NCBI GenBank assembly: GCA_002224055.1 | Contig: AZLU01000332.1 | Coordinates: forward strand, 1-33,586 | Source: Pezizomycotina sp. ARF18 | Lineage: Eukaryota > Ascomycota | DNA: 33,586 nucleotides | Direction: 5' to 3' | In this document: positions 12,082-23,208 of the stretch, in pieces | Layout: every line of letters starts with the position of its first letter | How positions within the stretch are numbered: the first letter of the stretch is position 1 | Position numbers and translations under genes: made by a program | The notes under the pieces: generated by a model | Database searches by the model: none | The model's input: only the letters and a program-made list of their open reading frames with translations | What the model was told of the DNA's origin: nothing

Positions 12082-13387
12082 TACCCTCCCTTCTCCTTTT
12101 TGGAAGTATTATTATAAGCGTGATAGATACCTGTACTTCGTTACTTATATCCTTTGTGTTATTGTACATGTCGGTGTTTTTCTACGGCGTGCGAAATATC
12201 TCTAAATATCCATCTTTCAAATTTTAACAACGAATCCTTCCAACGGGAACCTAGAATAATTCGAACCTGACTATATTTATCTGTATCTTCATGCCTCTAG
12301 TACATACTAGTGCTCTATTTCCAAAAATTTAGTTGTATCTGATATTTATTTCCTGTATAAAATGGCGAATGAGCAACCTTGAGCTTGCTTATTTAACGGT
12401 TCTGCTTACACACAGGAGCTGCTTATTCTCCAATTTATAAGGTCGCAGACAGCCAAGCTAGTCAACTTGGGAATCCTTCATGCGATCGTATGTACATGTG
12501 TATAGATATATAGATAGTCTCTTTTGATTTCTGGGCCATTTTGTATGCTTTTAACACAAAAGGCTTACGCCCAAAGAACCCAAGCGTTGCCCCCTTAGGG
12601 CTGTCAAATAACGAGACCGGAAAGCATCTGCAAAAAAAAAAAAAAAAAAAATCTACAACGATACCGTACAGTAAAGACAATTTACAAAACAGCAAACGCC
12701 AGTAAAGACCAATTCCTTTCCCCAAAATATCAAATATCCACGAGAAAGAGAAAAAGATACTACAACAATGGTAGGAAGAGGAACCGACGTTAAAAAAAAC
12801 AGCAATTAAACTCCATGGAACGAAAAGGGAAATATTTAACAAAACTCCGGATGGAGTTCGATGCGAGAATCCCACCAAAAAAAAAGGTTGAAAAAGATAA
12901 GCGAGAAAGGCAAAGTTGGACTACAAGTCATGAATAGATACAAGGAAATTTCAGGAGAAAAGGTTAAACGGGAGAGTGTCTTAAAGGGTCAAGACACTCT
13001 CTATAGTAATGGAAGGTAAAGTAAGGAAGTGAAGTAATTTCAATCGAAGGAATGATATTGTTAAAAAGAAAGTGAACTGACCCTAAGCCCGTATAAGAGA
13101 GTAACAGCGTCGAAGAGGAGACAAGGAGACAATGCATAACGAATATGTTAGTTCGAGATGAGATAAATAAACAAAATCGTAGTAGAAAGAGAAAAGGGGA
13201 ATGATGTTGAAAAAGTTAGGAGGGCTTCGATGTGCAATAGTTCGCAGGAAATATTACATTAATGTTACTATTTTTAAGAACTCGGGTGAGGTGAGGCAAA
13301 TGGTGATATTTCTGTGAGATACTGCACAATGAGAATTGGCCGACCACGCCTGCGAGTAATTAGTACAAACGGGTCCCAACCCCCTTT
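12082..13387. other. Convergent 3' spacer between SPC98 and FHL1
   Basis: These 1.3 kb of AT-rich DNA separate the two converging stop codons and should hold both 3' UTRs and polyadenylation signals. There is an A19 tract near 12632-12650 and a strong inverted repeat at 12972-13001. A 138-codon minus-strand frame at 12462-12878 is Phe/Ser-rich, built partly on the A tract, and shows no domain. Confidence 0.5.
12972..13001. repeat. Perfect 11-bp inverted repeat (hairpin)
   Basis: GAGAGTGTCTT at 12972-12982 is the exact reverse complement of AAGACACTCTC at 12991-13001, separated by an 8-base loop. It lies between convergent genes, about 890 bp past the SPC98 stop and about 390 bp past the FHL1 stop. 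It could be an RNA hairpin in a 3' UTR, a barrier between converging transcripts or a chance palindrome. No run of T follows, and polymerase II does not need such a terminator. Confidence 0.7.
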
Positions 13388-16300
13388 TTACTGTTGCTGC
13401 TGAACCGCGGGACGCTTAGCCGGTGGTTGGATAGCTGATTCCACTTCAAGTTGCCTCTTGCTGCTCTCGTTCATGAGCCCGGGTGACTCTGCCATAGTGC
13501 TAGCTGGCCTTGGCGCTGTTTTGATGACTGTGGGGCCGTTGCCTCCAACTGCAGAGGCGGCAGGTTGGCGCTGAGCTTGGGCAGCGTTTGCTACTCCGCC
13601 TGCCTTCTTCTGGCCAAGAAGGCCCGTGAGCATTTGCAAAAGTTGATTTGACTGTACTGAGGTCGCTGCCGCGCTGGGCCTTGGTTGTGAAGCTTGTGGC
13701 CGGCTGGCGGTCGCGGCTGAAGATGGACCCGCTTGAGGCCTCGCTGCTGGGGCTTGACCGGGCGGATTAGGTGCCTTTCCAGCAGGGGTCTCTGAGCAGC
13801 CACTGGTGTCGATCCGGTATTTGGCTTTGCGGCCGCAGCCGCTCCCGATTTACTAGCGTTCTTTATGGCATCAAACAACGCCTTGGCGACGGCAGTGTCG
13901 TACCACCGCTGTAGCGGCTCCAAGAGTTTGCAAGACAGTCTGCATCTGAGCGGCGCCCCCGGATCCAGCGGCTGGAGGCGCTCCAGAACCAGAAGGCCGG
14001 CTACCACCAGCAGCATTCGCCGAAGAGTTGAGTTGGGCTGTTAATGCAGCCTTGAACGTGGTGAGTGCGGCTATCGTCTTCTGATCTAATTGCGGCTTCG
14101 GCGCAGCGGGGGTAGCGACAGCACCAGGACGGACGGCAGGAGGACGGGTTTGTTGTACAGTAGCTGGGTTCGCAGGTCGCTTTTGAGGGATACTGGAAGC
14201 TGGTAGCGCCATTCCTGCTGTACCTGGAACGGCTGCATTGCGTTGCGGTGCTACCGACGGTCCCGGAGGAGCTTGCCAGCATTAGCGGAAGTATTCTATA
14301 ACGATCATATGTATTAGCTTTCAACTTTGAAGAATGTTATGGCACGGAAATGCAAAGGTGAGTAATCGACTTACGGCATTGCTGACCTGGCGCGGTAGTT
14401 GGAATTGCAGTAGCAACATTTGGAGGGACTGGTCTTTGCGGGTGAACTGAGGCCGGCGGTCGATTTGCAAGGACCGATCCAGGATTGTGATACTGAACAG
14501 GACCAGCAGTAAGCACTGGTAGGGTTGGGGCGCCACTGGAGGAGCATGTGGAGCCGGTGCCAACGGTGTTGGCATTTTCCTTGCCTTAGCCGCTGGAACA
14601 CTTGAAGCAGCTTTGTGCTGCATAGGTAACGAGTGAGAACCGGCAGGATTCAATGGGGCAGTATTCACGGGCAGACCCCCGTAACCAGCTGGCGCGGGAA
14701 CATTTTGATACCCAGGATCTTGATGCTGGACCGACGCTGGAGGCGGCGGAGGGCTCGAAATACCACGCCGCTTCTTTCTTTCCTTATCAACATTTGCGCC
14801 ATCCTTAACTCCCCAAAGATAACCCTTGCCTTCCTTCTGAACTGTGTAGAAAAGGTCTGGACAGCCCTCAAGTTATGTCTAACCGAAGATTGCCACCCAG
14901 ATGTACCAGCCCTCAATTTGAACCAAGGGTAGCTGCGTTCAATAGAACGGTAGAGGTCCGGCAACGACAGCTTTTTGCTCTCTGAGTTCACAATCGCATC
15001 GAAAATCATGACAGAATATGGAACTGTAGGCTTGAGCAAGGCTTCTGGGCAAATCGGCTTCGTTGATTGGCGGCGAAGGACTGCGCTTCTTTTTCTTTTC
15101 TTCTCCTTTGGAGGTTTTGGAGGCTTGGCTTCTTGTTGCTGCATCTTCGCTTCCTTGGATTCTCTGAGTTTAGCCTCCCTTTCAAGAGCCTGGCGTTGCT
15201 TCCTTTCTCTTTCTCCTTTTGGTGCGCAAGCTTCTCTTCTTCCCTCTTCTGCTTTCGCAAGCGCTTCTCTTCCTGAGCCTGAAATCTTGCTTTTGTCGCT
15301 CTTTCCGTTCTTCTTCCTTTTCCTTCTCTTTGCGTTCTCGCTGCGCCTCCTTTTCTCGGGCTTTGGCCATCGCGGATTCCCTTTCGGCAATTTTCTCCAG
15401 TTCCCTTTGCTTTGCCTTCTCGGGCTCTGGTCGCCTTCCTCGGGGACGTTTCTCTTTGACCATCTTCTCCTTCGGTGGCGGCCGCGTGTTTCGGGTGCTT
15501 CAGCGCGGAAGTCGTTTTATCACCCGATTTGTGGCCCTTGGTTCCTTTCGAAGCTCGCTTCCTCGCTACTCCTAAACCTTCACCCTAGCTCCTCCATGCT
15601 CGTCTTCGCCTTCATCGTCCCGTCACCAACGTGGTCACCGCCTTCGAGCCATGCATCATGTGTTCCTCGTCCTCTAAAACTTCTTCATCTTCATCACCCT
15701 CGGCATCTTCCTCGCCCCCTTCCACCTCATCGCCGCCTTCATCGATTGCTCCCACTCCCCCGCCGTCTATCTCCTCGTCACTTTCGAGGTCGTCACTACC
15801 GACCGGAGTAAGGCTTGAACTAGAAGAGTCCACGGCATCGTCATCAAAGCTGTCTGGAGGAAGTTCAACGCCTTTTTCGTCGTGGAAACTGAGGCTCATC
15901 CTATGCTCCCCATTCGATCGACCATGAGACTTTTCCTTCCCTCCTGTAGCATTGGTGTTATCGTTGCCGGGATCAACCATGGCGGTCGTCCTCATCATCA
16001 GATATCGGTAACAAGAAGTGGAATACGACTCTACCGATTTGCACTTTTGTGTTGTTATCGAGAGGAGCAACCGTTCCGGTCCTGAAGTGATGCTCGTTCA
16101 CAAAAGCGCCATTCTTTCCTAGAACCTGAAGCTCGAAGTTCCGGGTTTCAAAGTTATAGGCTATCCGGGCGTGCCTTCTTGAGATGTTATTGAGCGATCT
16201 ACCATCCGGATGTTTGATCTTGAGGAATAGTTCGTTGGCGTAAGGATCCTCGACCACCTCTGGCTGATTGTTCGACGGATTTTGACCGTATCCGTATTGC

Positions 16301-17530
16301 CGTTAGCAGTCTTGTGGAGGACGAAGATGTCTTTCCCTTGCGCGAACCGGAACGATGAGACGAAGAGCCACCTGACTTCTTGCTCTTCTTCTTCTTGTTC
16401 AAAAGAGGCGTGTCAAGCGCAGCAAGCCCAGGTGATAAAGAGTCCATGCCGATGTGTGCCTGAGTGCTTAGCGTCGCGCTCGGACCGAACTCGTTCTGGT
16501 GCTCGTCGTGCAGTTCCAGTTGCCTCTGCAGATGCTGCTGCTGGGAATGATCCTCCCGCCCTAGGATTAGATTATAATCCTTCATGTAAAAATCATACCC
16601 GTAGTCAAACTTGAGCATGGCGTAAGCAATGATGCGCGACTCATCCGCAGCATCCCCGGGAAGGTTTGGAGGGGAGAAGGCCTGGAGTGCGCTCAGGTTC
16701 ATCCCCGAGTTTCCGTTTATCTGATGGACAGGAGTCTCTGGCATTGGAACCGCGGGAAAATCGAGCTGCGAAAAGTCCGTATGTATGTCTACCCCGGAAT
16801 GCCATGGTGAATAGCATCCAGGCCGGCTAGAGGATACGTAGCGCTCCTAACCATCCCGACACCTGCGCGGAATAATCGGCGCCGAGTTGCATCCCCGCGA
16901 CGGCTTCCGGGTGCACGATACCAAAGGTAGAAAGTCCAATATCCATAGTAAGATCTTGCTGCGGAGCCGCCGCCAGAATCTCAGCTGCAGTCGCCTCGTT
17001 CTGAAAATTCGGTGCCAGCGTGGGAGTTTTCGGAGGTGTCCTCGGCGGAATATACTTGGCATCGGCAACGCCATCCGTCACCAGTGAAGTGCCATCAGCG
17101 GTCGAAGCGTCGTTCTCTCGGCCAGAAGGGGTCGTTTTCTCTTGTTGAGTTGCTTCCGGCTCTGCCTCCAGAGGGTTTCGTCCTTGACGTCAGCCATTTC
17201 TTCATCCTTCTCTCCGGTCCCCATCGCGCTTCCTCCCCCTTCCGTCTCCTCCTTTACTACATTTTGCTCTGGCTTTCGGTCGTCGGTCGGCGGATCCTTC
17301 ATCTCAACGTCAACTCCAGATGAAACACCCCATGCTCCTCACGCCCCTCAGGCGCTCCGGCCGCTTTCCCATCTTCATCTTCTTCGGCTTCTCCGTCCGC
17401 CTTTGATCCCGGGACCTGCGAGTGGCTGTTCTCGGACTCATTGGCGACGGTCAACGGTTCTGGTGCTCCAACTTCGGCTGTGGGTTCTTCTCATCGTGAT
17501 GAGGAGGTCTTTCGGGACGTCAGCCGTCAT
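13388..17530 (-). CDS. FHL1: FHL1-type transcription factor with FHA and forkhead domains
   Basis: In yeast, Fhl1 controls ribosomal-protein genes with Ifh1 and Rap1 and acts in the nucleus. Reading the minus strand: an acidic/Pro-rich N-terminal region (17530 to about 16830), then the start of an FHA domain (AYAMLKFDYGYDFYMKDYNLILGRE, near 16630-16550, quoted here in pieces: AYAMLKFDYG and YNLILGRE). A Ser/Lys-rich insertion follows, then the rest of the FHA domain (NNISRRHARIAYNFE and LQVLGKNGAFVNEHHF, 16257-15973). Next come an Asp/Glu-rich tract (about 15850-15650) and a long Glu/Arg/Lys helix (about 15470-15090). The forkhead domain follows (PYSVMIFDAIVNS to WQSSVRHNLR, about 15035-14790), then a Gln/Pro/Ala-rich tail ending PPAKRPAVQQQQ. 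One intron is seen at 14296-14374 (GTAAGT donor). The start at 17530 is uncertain because frameshifts and a possible upstream exon past 17640 confuse this end. Family identity rests on FHA plus forkhead together. Confidence 0.87.
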
Positions 17531-18326
17531 TATCTTTACACCAGAAGATTTTACAGTCCCCTAAAGAAGGTTAAATGCTCTCAGTTCCCTATCTTGGCTG
17601 ATGGTTCCTGTGCGGCCGCCGTTGTGTCTGTTTTGTAAAAAGGAAAATAAAAAAAAACAAAGAGTTACGGCGAGAACGGGGAATGTTTATAACAACTGTC
17701 CCACTCCTTTTATGTTTCAAATCGTAATGGATTAGCGGGAAACTGTTGTCTCGATGTGGTTGGCTGCGGTGAGATTGGGGATCGTTGTATTCTTCTTCTA
17801 CTTTTTTTGCCTTGCAATCAATCTGTCGTTGTTGTGTTTTTTTTTTTTTTTTTTTTCCTCTCTTCCTTGAGAAAAAAAAAAAAAAAAATAAATAAATAAC
17901 TAAAACAGCCTACTTAAGCAGAGAAAGGTAAAAAAAATTTTCTTCTTAAGGGATGGGAGAAGAGCGTGCTATTTTAACCACGGGCAATTATTTCCTATTT
18001 GAGGATATATCGTTACTTACACGCCCCTATCTTATCGTTTTCTACATCCCTTAGTATATAAGGTATTTCCTATTATAGAAATCTTAATTAGTGGTCCGAT
18101 TGTGCTATTTTATTCTGAGTGAGCAACAAAATGACTCTGCTCCGTTAAGCACACGAAAGAACATTCCTCATGATGATTCCATCTTGATTACAATTGTCAA
18201 ACATTCATTGCTATTAATTTGGCCAACGAAGTTCGCAAAGTTATCAAGGGGTATTATTCCCGATGTCTCGTTTCCATACATCGTAGCTAGGATTGAGATA
18301 AAGCAGATAGTCCACTTCCATTCGCC
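17531..18326. promoter_or_regulatory. Divergent promoter region between FHL1 and TEN1
   Basis: About 800 bp separates the proposed FHL1 start from the TEN1 ATG. It contains a T run of about 19 bases followed shortly by an A run of about 17 (17838-17887), able to pair with each other and typical of nucleosome-poor poly(dA:dT). Part of the left end may be a 5' UTR intron or further N-terminal coding sequence of FHL1. No other gene is seen. The 95-codon plus-strand frame at 18091-18378 only overlaps the TEN1 first exon out of frame. Confidence 0.5.
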
Positions 18327-18418
18327 ATGTCCCGTCCAATTCCCTCAACACTGGTTGTTATACCGTGCATGCCAATAGTCCCAGCTTATGCAAAGATCCG
18401 CATCCTCGGTTGGTAAGA

Positions 18419-18449
<31 letters not shown>

Positions 18450-19027
18450 CCACTTATCTGCTCGTTATCTTTTTCATATCGTCGTAAAGCTCTTCGCAGA
18501 CTGAGAGGAAGAGTCTTCACAAGAAATATACTGATTGCCTGGAGTTTTTAACCGTTCCTAATTTGCAAACACCAAACAGTGTAACTTCCCACGACGCCTC
18601 CAATGGTAAAATTACGTTAACGCATAAAGTCACGTCCAGTGCTCTCAAGACAGCTATGGAGTCCTACGTGTCTGTCTATCGGAGAGAACAGCTCCGCCTC
18701 CTCGAGCTCCAAGAGCAGCACCAACAGCAGCAACAGCACAGTGGCAGCAACGACAGGCGAAAAAGCAGGCGCAAGGTGCCGAAAGTGAGCCTCGACCTAG
18801 AGTCCGTAGACGTGCGGATCGACAACCTCGTCCCTAACCTCCCGAGTCTGCGGCCGAAGGAGTGGGTGAACGTCATCGGTTACAAGCAGGACGACGGCAG
18901 TTTGATGGCGGTCATGCTTTGGAAGGTGGATAGCGTCGATCTCGTACAGTATGAGAATTCGGTCGCGGCCGTTCTCAACGACAGGAGGGAAGATGGACGG
19001 CCTTTGGTTGAGGTTCGCGATAGATAA
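18327..19027 (+). CDS. TEN1: CST telomere-capping complex subunit Ten1
   Basis: Ten1 is the small OB-fold subunit of the Cdc13/Ctc1-Stn1-Ten1 complex that protects telomere ends and assists lagging-strand fill-in. Exons are 18327-18412 and 18580-19027, giving 177 residues. The splice (GGT TG|GTAAGA to AACAG|T) rebuilds KIRILGCVTSHDASNGKITL, a conserved Ten1 OB-fold beta1-beta2 signature. The second signature, LRPKEWVNVIGY (about residues 119-130), is followed by AVMLWKVDSVDLVQYENSV. No frameshift is needed, unusual in this window. Residues about 60-97 form a Gln- and Arg/Lys-rich insertion (QQQQQH, NDRRKSRRK) between the two halves of the OB fold. The intron carries a T run joined directly to an A run. 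The start is the first ATG in frame before the OB fold. TEN1 is divergent from FHL1 and converges on the MFS gene. Confidence 0.9.
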
Positions 19028-19796
19028 GGGAAAGGCACTGGAATGTTTAGATGTTCGATTATTTGAAATAACGGGCGGGAATCCACATTCACCAAAGTGC
19101 TGCTCGCAGAGCCAGGATCTACGAGAAATTCGATAGCAACCCTCTTCTCTCACACCACCCAAATTAGAATCGGGTGATAAGGGAAGTTTGGCAGCTGCCT
19201 CAAAACCTCTCGACGACACTTCGGCTCAGCAAATCACTATTTTGGATTTTATAGGACTACAACCTTGCAACCTATTACGTTCGATACTAACATGGCTTAG
19301 GATTGAGATATTGGGGAACGTTGTTTTCAGAAGGAACAAATACTGGTAGTAAAGTCTGTTAGAAAGTTAGTCGAGACGCGCTCGCTAAAACCGAGCTCAA
19401 AAGCTTCTATCATGGACATTCAGCGGAAGAAAATGGTTATATGTATTATTGCAGCTACCTAGGTATATCAGTATAGGATTCGCTGGAGACATTTTATAGA
19501 TAAACAGGTACAATAGCAATGAACACATAGGGAAACAGAAAGAGAAAAGCTATAAGAAAGAAGAGAAAGAAAGAAAAGAAAAAAAACGAAGCCATAATAT
19601 ACAAACCTATATATCAACAAACCCTCCTCCGTTCCTTCTCACCTTCCCGCAATTTTTTTCTCTGAGAATCAATACGCAGAACAGCAACGAGTTGAAAGCC
19701 AAAAGACTAATAATCACAAGCAACTTTTCGTGCAATTGTAGGTACCGTTATTTTATCTCTCTGGTACATTTCCCTCCGCCTTTTGTCCCCATCCCC
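19028..19796. other. Convergent 3' spacer between TEN1 and the MFS gene
   Basis: No gene is seen. A purine-rich stretch of GAAAGA units lies at about 19540-19590. Small frames here antisense to TEN1 are shadows. The spacer should contain both 3' ends. Confidence 0.5.
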
Positions 19797-21655
19797 TTAG
19801 TGCTTCAAGGTGTCGTAAGATGATCGATTCCTAACGACTCTACCCCACCTGTACAGTACCAGAGGGACGGCTATTAAGGCTGCACTGACGAAACCCAGAA
19901 GGCTCGTAGCCCAGCCGATGCCGAGATGCTCGTACATCTGAATCGTGAACAACGGGAAAGCGGCGCCGAAGGAATATCGCAATAATCCGTTGGCAGCCTG
20001 ATAATCTATTATTAGTATATATTATAAATAAACATATATGAAAAAAACTGGCTGTTATAATAGACTGTACCTACCAATGCGGATGCAGCTGCGAGCGCTC
20101 TGTATACGTCAACCATGTACGTGACGGAAGAAAGGAAAATCAAAACGATGCCCCAACCGAAAAACAAAATGGATACCGTTGGGACAGCCCAGTGGCCTGA
20201 CACCTTGCACGTCCACGCGAACCAAAATAGGCAGATGGGAGGCCCAAGCTACCGATCATCCCACCAATCAGCCTCATCTCCGGCGGAACTTTCTCGCCTT
20301 CTTAGTCGCCTCGCTGTGTAGTCTTTTGTATATCGTACGGTCGATAATAACGAAAGTCATGGTCCCTAGGATGACGCCAGTGAAAGAAGCCGTAAAGACA
20401 GCATCACCCCTGCGAATATCCCATCCGTAAGATCTTTGGAAGGAGTACGGGATGGCAGCGAAGAAGGCGAACAGGACGCCGAACGCGAAGGCGTTATAAA
20501 CGATAGTAGCCCACAATGGGTTCGGTCACGAGCATGTGCAGCGGACGGAGGAGTGTGATCACTATGACCTTCTTCAACGCGTCTTTGCCGCCGGGTGCGG
20601 CGGGTAGCTCGATGCCTCGCTTGATCGCCCTTCTTTTGAGCAAGGTCGGCTTGTAAGTCTCCTTCAGGAATGGAAGCTGGAGCGCTATCGCGCCACCGGC
20701 GATGAGAACCGTCCAAAGAGTCCAGCGCCACGTTGCGTTGTGAGATACGAGACCGCCAATGACAGGACCCAGCGAGCTACCCGCGAAGGGAGCCATGATG
20801 AACAAGGCCGCCGCCCAACCTCCGTCCTTTTCGACCTCCCAGACGTCGGCGACAGTGCCTGCTCCGACGCCAATGGTGGACTACCGAAGGCTCCGGCGAA
20901 AAATCGGCATATGATTAGGGTTTGTATATTTGCGCGAGACCGGAGCCCAGCGTGAAGAGTAGGAATGTTGGGAACGAGACGAGGTAAACCGTTCTCCTAC
21001 CAAATGTCTCACTGATCGGGGCCGCCAGTAGGGGACCAAGAGCAAAACCTGGAGAAAAGTAAAATTCAAACCTAAGCTCTACCGCAACTATCTGTTAAAA
21101 GGTATGGCAAGGAAATATCTTACCTAGTGTCTGAGTTGAAAGAGCTAGGATAGCAACAACAAAGGATACATCGAATCTCCTTTCAACTTGTCCGACTGCT
21201 GCCGAGTATATAGGCGAAGCGAAGGTACTGTTGTCCATCTTTGTTAGGGATCAAATTACAATATCCAATAGCCATACGTCTACCTATGTTCTTTCTTTCT
21301 TCTGATTCACAAATGATGATTCCAGAGAAAAAAAAAACTTACATCATAAAGCCAAACGTTGCAGGTGCAACCGTCTGAAATATTCTCTGTCCCTTGGCCA
21401 ATTCTAGGTTATCAGGGTCTGTTGGTCCGTCCAATCCAACGCCAGGACCGCAGGTGTTAACGATTCCGATGACAGTCGTCGTAACCCGTCTTCAGCATCT
21501 TTGGAATTGTTACTCTCCGAAGGTTGATCCTTTGGAACAGTTGGAGCTGGTACTCTTTCCTCGCCATCGACGGTGCTTTTGAAAGAAAAGAAATTGGTAC
21601 CAAAATGACGGCTGCTTTCTACCAAGGTCCGTGTTGGTCGAGAATCTCGATACAT
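19797..21655 (-). CDS. MFS transporter, DHA1 (drug:H+ antiporter / polyamine transporter-like) family
   Basis: This is a plasma-membrane 12-helix major-facilitator proton antiporter related to fungal TPO/FLR1-type exporters. Proposed exons are 21343-21655, 21124-21238, 20075-21048 and 19797-19997. The hydrophilic N-terminus starts MYRDSRPTRTL and contains the pre-membrane NLELAKGQRIFQTVAPATFGF. After that come FASPIYSAAV, the MFS loop motif PLLAAPISETFGRR and WAAALFIMAPFAGSSLGPVIGG, the DHA1 motif C-like Gly/Pro-rich helix 5. The central loop is charged (FLKETYKPTLLKRRAIKRG), followed by VIIDRTIYKRL, and late helices near LLRYSFGAAFPLF and GWATSLLGFVSAALIAVP. The end is SSYDTLKH. Introns at 19998-20074, 21049-21123 and 21239-21342 have donors GTAGGT, GTAAGA and GTAAGT. 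Frame breaks occur near 20300, 20510, 20830-20900 and 21430. Substrate is unknown. Confidence 0.87.
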
Positions 21656-22244
21656 TCAAGGGCTTGTCAAGTATTCCCTATAATCTTTCAAAGGCACTTT
21701 CGAGATGAAATGAAATCTTTCCTTATGATACCCTTAAAACAAGGTCGGGGGGGAGAACGGCGTATTATTAGGAGAATAAACGGGACGATAGGATCGTTGG
21801 CTTGAAATAAAATAATTGTTTTTTTACCAATCACTTCCAAAATGGCGACATCGTCGTTACTAAGGTATAATGGCTGAATGGGTATTCAACTTTTTTTTTT
21901 TTTTTTTTAATAATAGTGTCTCTATGTATAGGTATTCGAAATCGTATTGTTTCTGACAACGCCGAAGAAGAGAAAACAAATTAATCTGGTCATCAATGAA
22001 CCGAAAGAGAGCGAGGATGAAAGATATACGGTATCTAAACAACATCGCATCATTGCTCTTAAAACGTGCATTCTCTTGAGATTATTATTTATTCATAATC
22101 TCTCAATGCTCGGCATCGCATCAGGCGTTGAATATCAAATACTTGACCGTATTTTCTTTTTCTTTTTAGGTTTTTGGCAAGCGCCTCCTTCCCTGCTACA
22201 CTACCTCGTGAGCTGTAAAGCTTCGCCTTATGAAGCGGATTGAG

Positions 22245-22265
22245 GAGAGAGAGAGAGAGAGAGAG
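22245..22265. repeat. GA dinucleotide microsatellite
   Basis: About ten GA units in the MFS/GPI18 divergent spacer. Simple repeat; a GAGA-factor role is not established in fungi. Confidence 0.8.
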
Positions 22266-22308
22266 TTACGAACAGTCTATCTATCCGGTGCCCGGCAGGG
22301 CCATCTAC

Positions 22309-22332
22309 AAAAAAAAAAAAAAAAAAAAAAAA
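22309..22332. repeat. A24 homopolymer
   Basis: An uninterrupted run of 24 A preceded by CATCTAC. A second long A run (25171-25195) is preceded by GGTCTAC. Confidence 0.85.
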
Positions 22333-23208
22333 CGCTCGCAACTTGGAGGGAACTAGGCTCTCAACGCACTTAGCCTTATGAAGGCCTTCACAAGGTTCTA
22401 GTCCATATGTATACCCTCAAGCATTGGTTATGCAGAGATACAAGCTTCCTTGCAAGAACATTTGTCGTGCTCCTTTCCTCTGCCATTTCCGCAGGGATCA
22501 AGGCATCGTAATTGGTTGAATTTTGCGCCATTTTGGATCCAGCTCCTTTCTTCACGAACGAAGGAGTGTATAAATGAAGAAGTATATCGCCTAAGCCTGC
22601 TTGTCCCCGTTATGTTGCAGGTGTTGTAGATGTTTTTAGTGTGGTGGATGTGGATGGATGTTCAAGTGTTCTGCAGCGCCTTTTTTTTCTTTTGCCGAGC
22701 TTGGCGGGTTAGTGATCCAAAAAAATAGCCGAAAATTCACAGCAAATTAAAATATTACTACTATAAATCCTCCGTGCTTCTCTGCGGTTCGGCTGATGAG
22801 TTATCGATTAAATCACCACCGAAAGACGGACGAGAAGAGACCTAAGCCGAGGCTCGTAGCAAAACCAGACCGACAAGGAATAGCGGGAATCAAAAGGCCA
22901 AAAAGGTTTAACGACATAGAGTATATCTTTGCTTTTTCTATCCTTTTTTTTTCCATTTTGAAGTACTTAAGTACCTCTTATTATATTATAGCTTCCAGCA
23001 GAATAACCAAATAGACATGTATCAATGTCGATGATAGTCCTTCTCACCTACTGAAAAGTACTCGACCCAATTTGGCTTCAGACTCTCCTTTCGCTTTCGC
23101 TCTCGCTTCGGTGACTAACAAGGGGTCCTTTTTTTTTGTCTCGGTTGTAGTGGAGAACAAACTCCATCCCCCTCGCCGTCCCGCCGTGTCTGCTTACAAA
23201 CCTTCCCC

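Larger units (their letters stand above)
21656..23208. other. Divergent spacer between the MFS gene and GPI18
   Basis: This 1.55 kb holds the upstream regions of both genes. It contains a T17 tract near 21891-21908, a GA microsatellite at 22245-22265 and an A24 tract at 22309-22332. Open frames of 60-98 codons show no domain or conserved motif, so no gene is called. Confidence 0.5.

Noticed and set aside
12462-12878. 138-codon minus-strand frame after SPC98
   Set aside because: Hydrophobic and Phe-rich because it reads through an A tract; no family resemblance and no supporting neighbour exon.
14975-15811. 278-codon plus-strand open frame rich in Leu, Phe and Ser
   Set aside because: It lies antisense to the Glu/Arg/Lys-rich and acidic regions of FHL1. 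Such codons read backwards always give Leu/Phe/Ser frames, and it has no domain.
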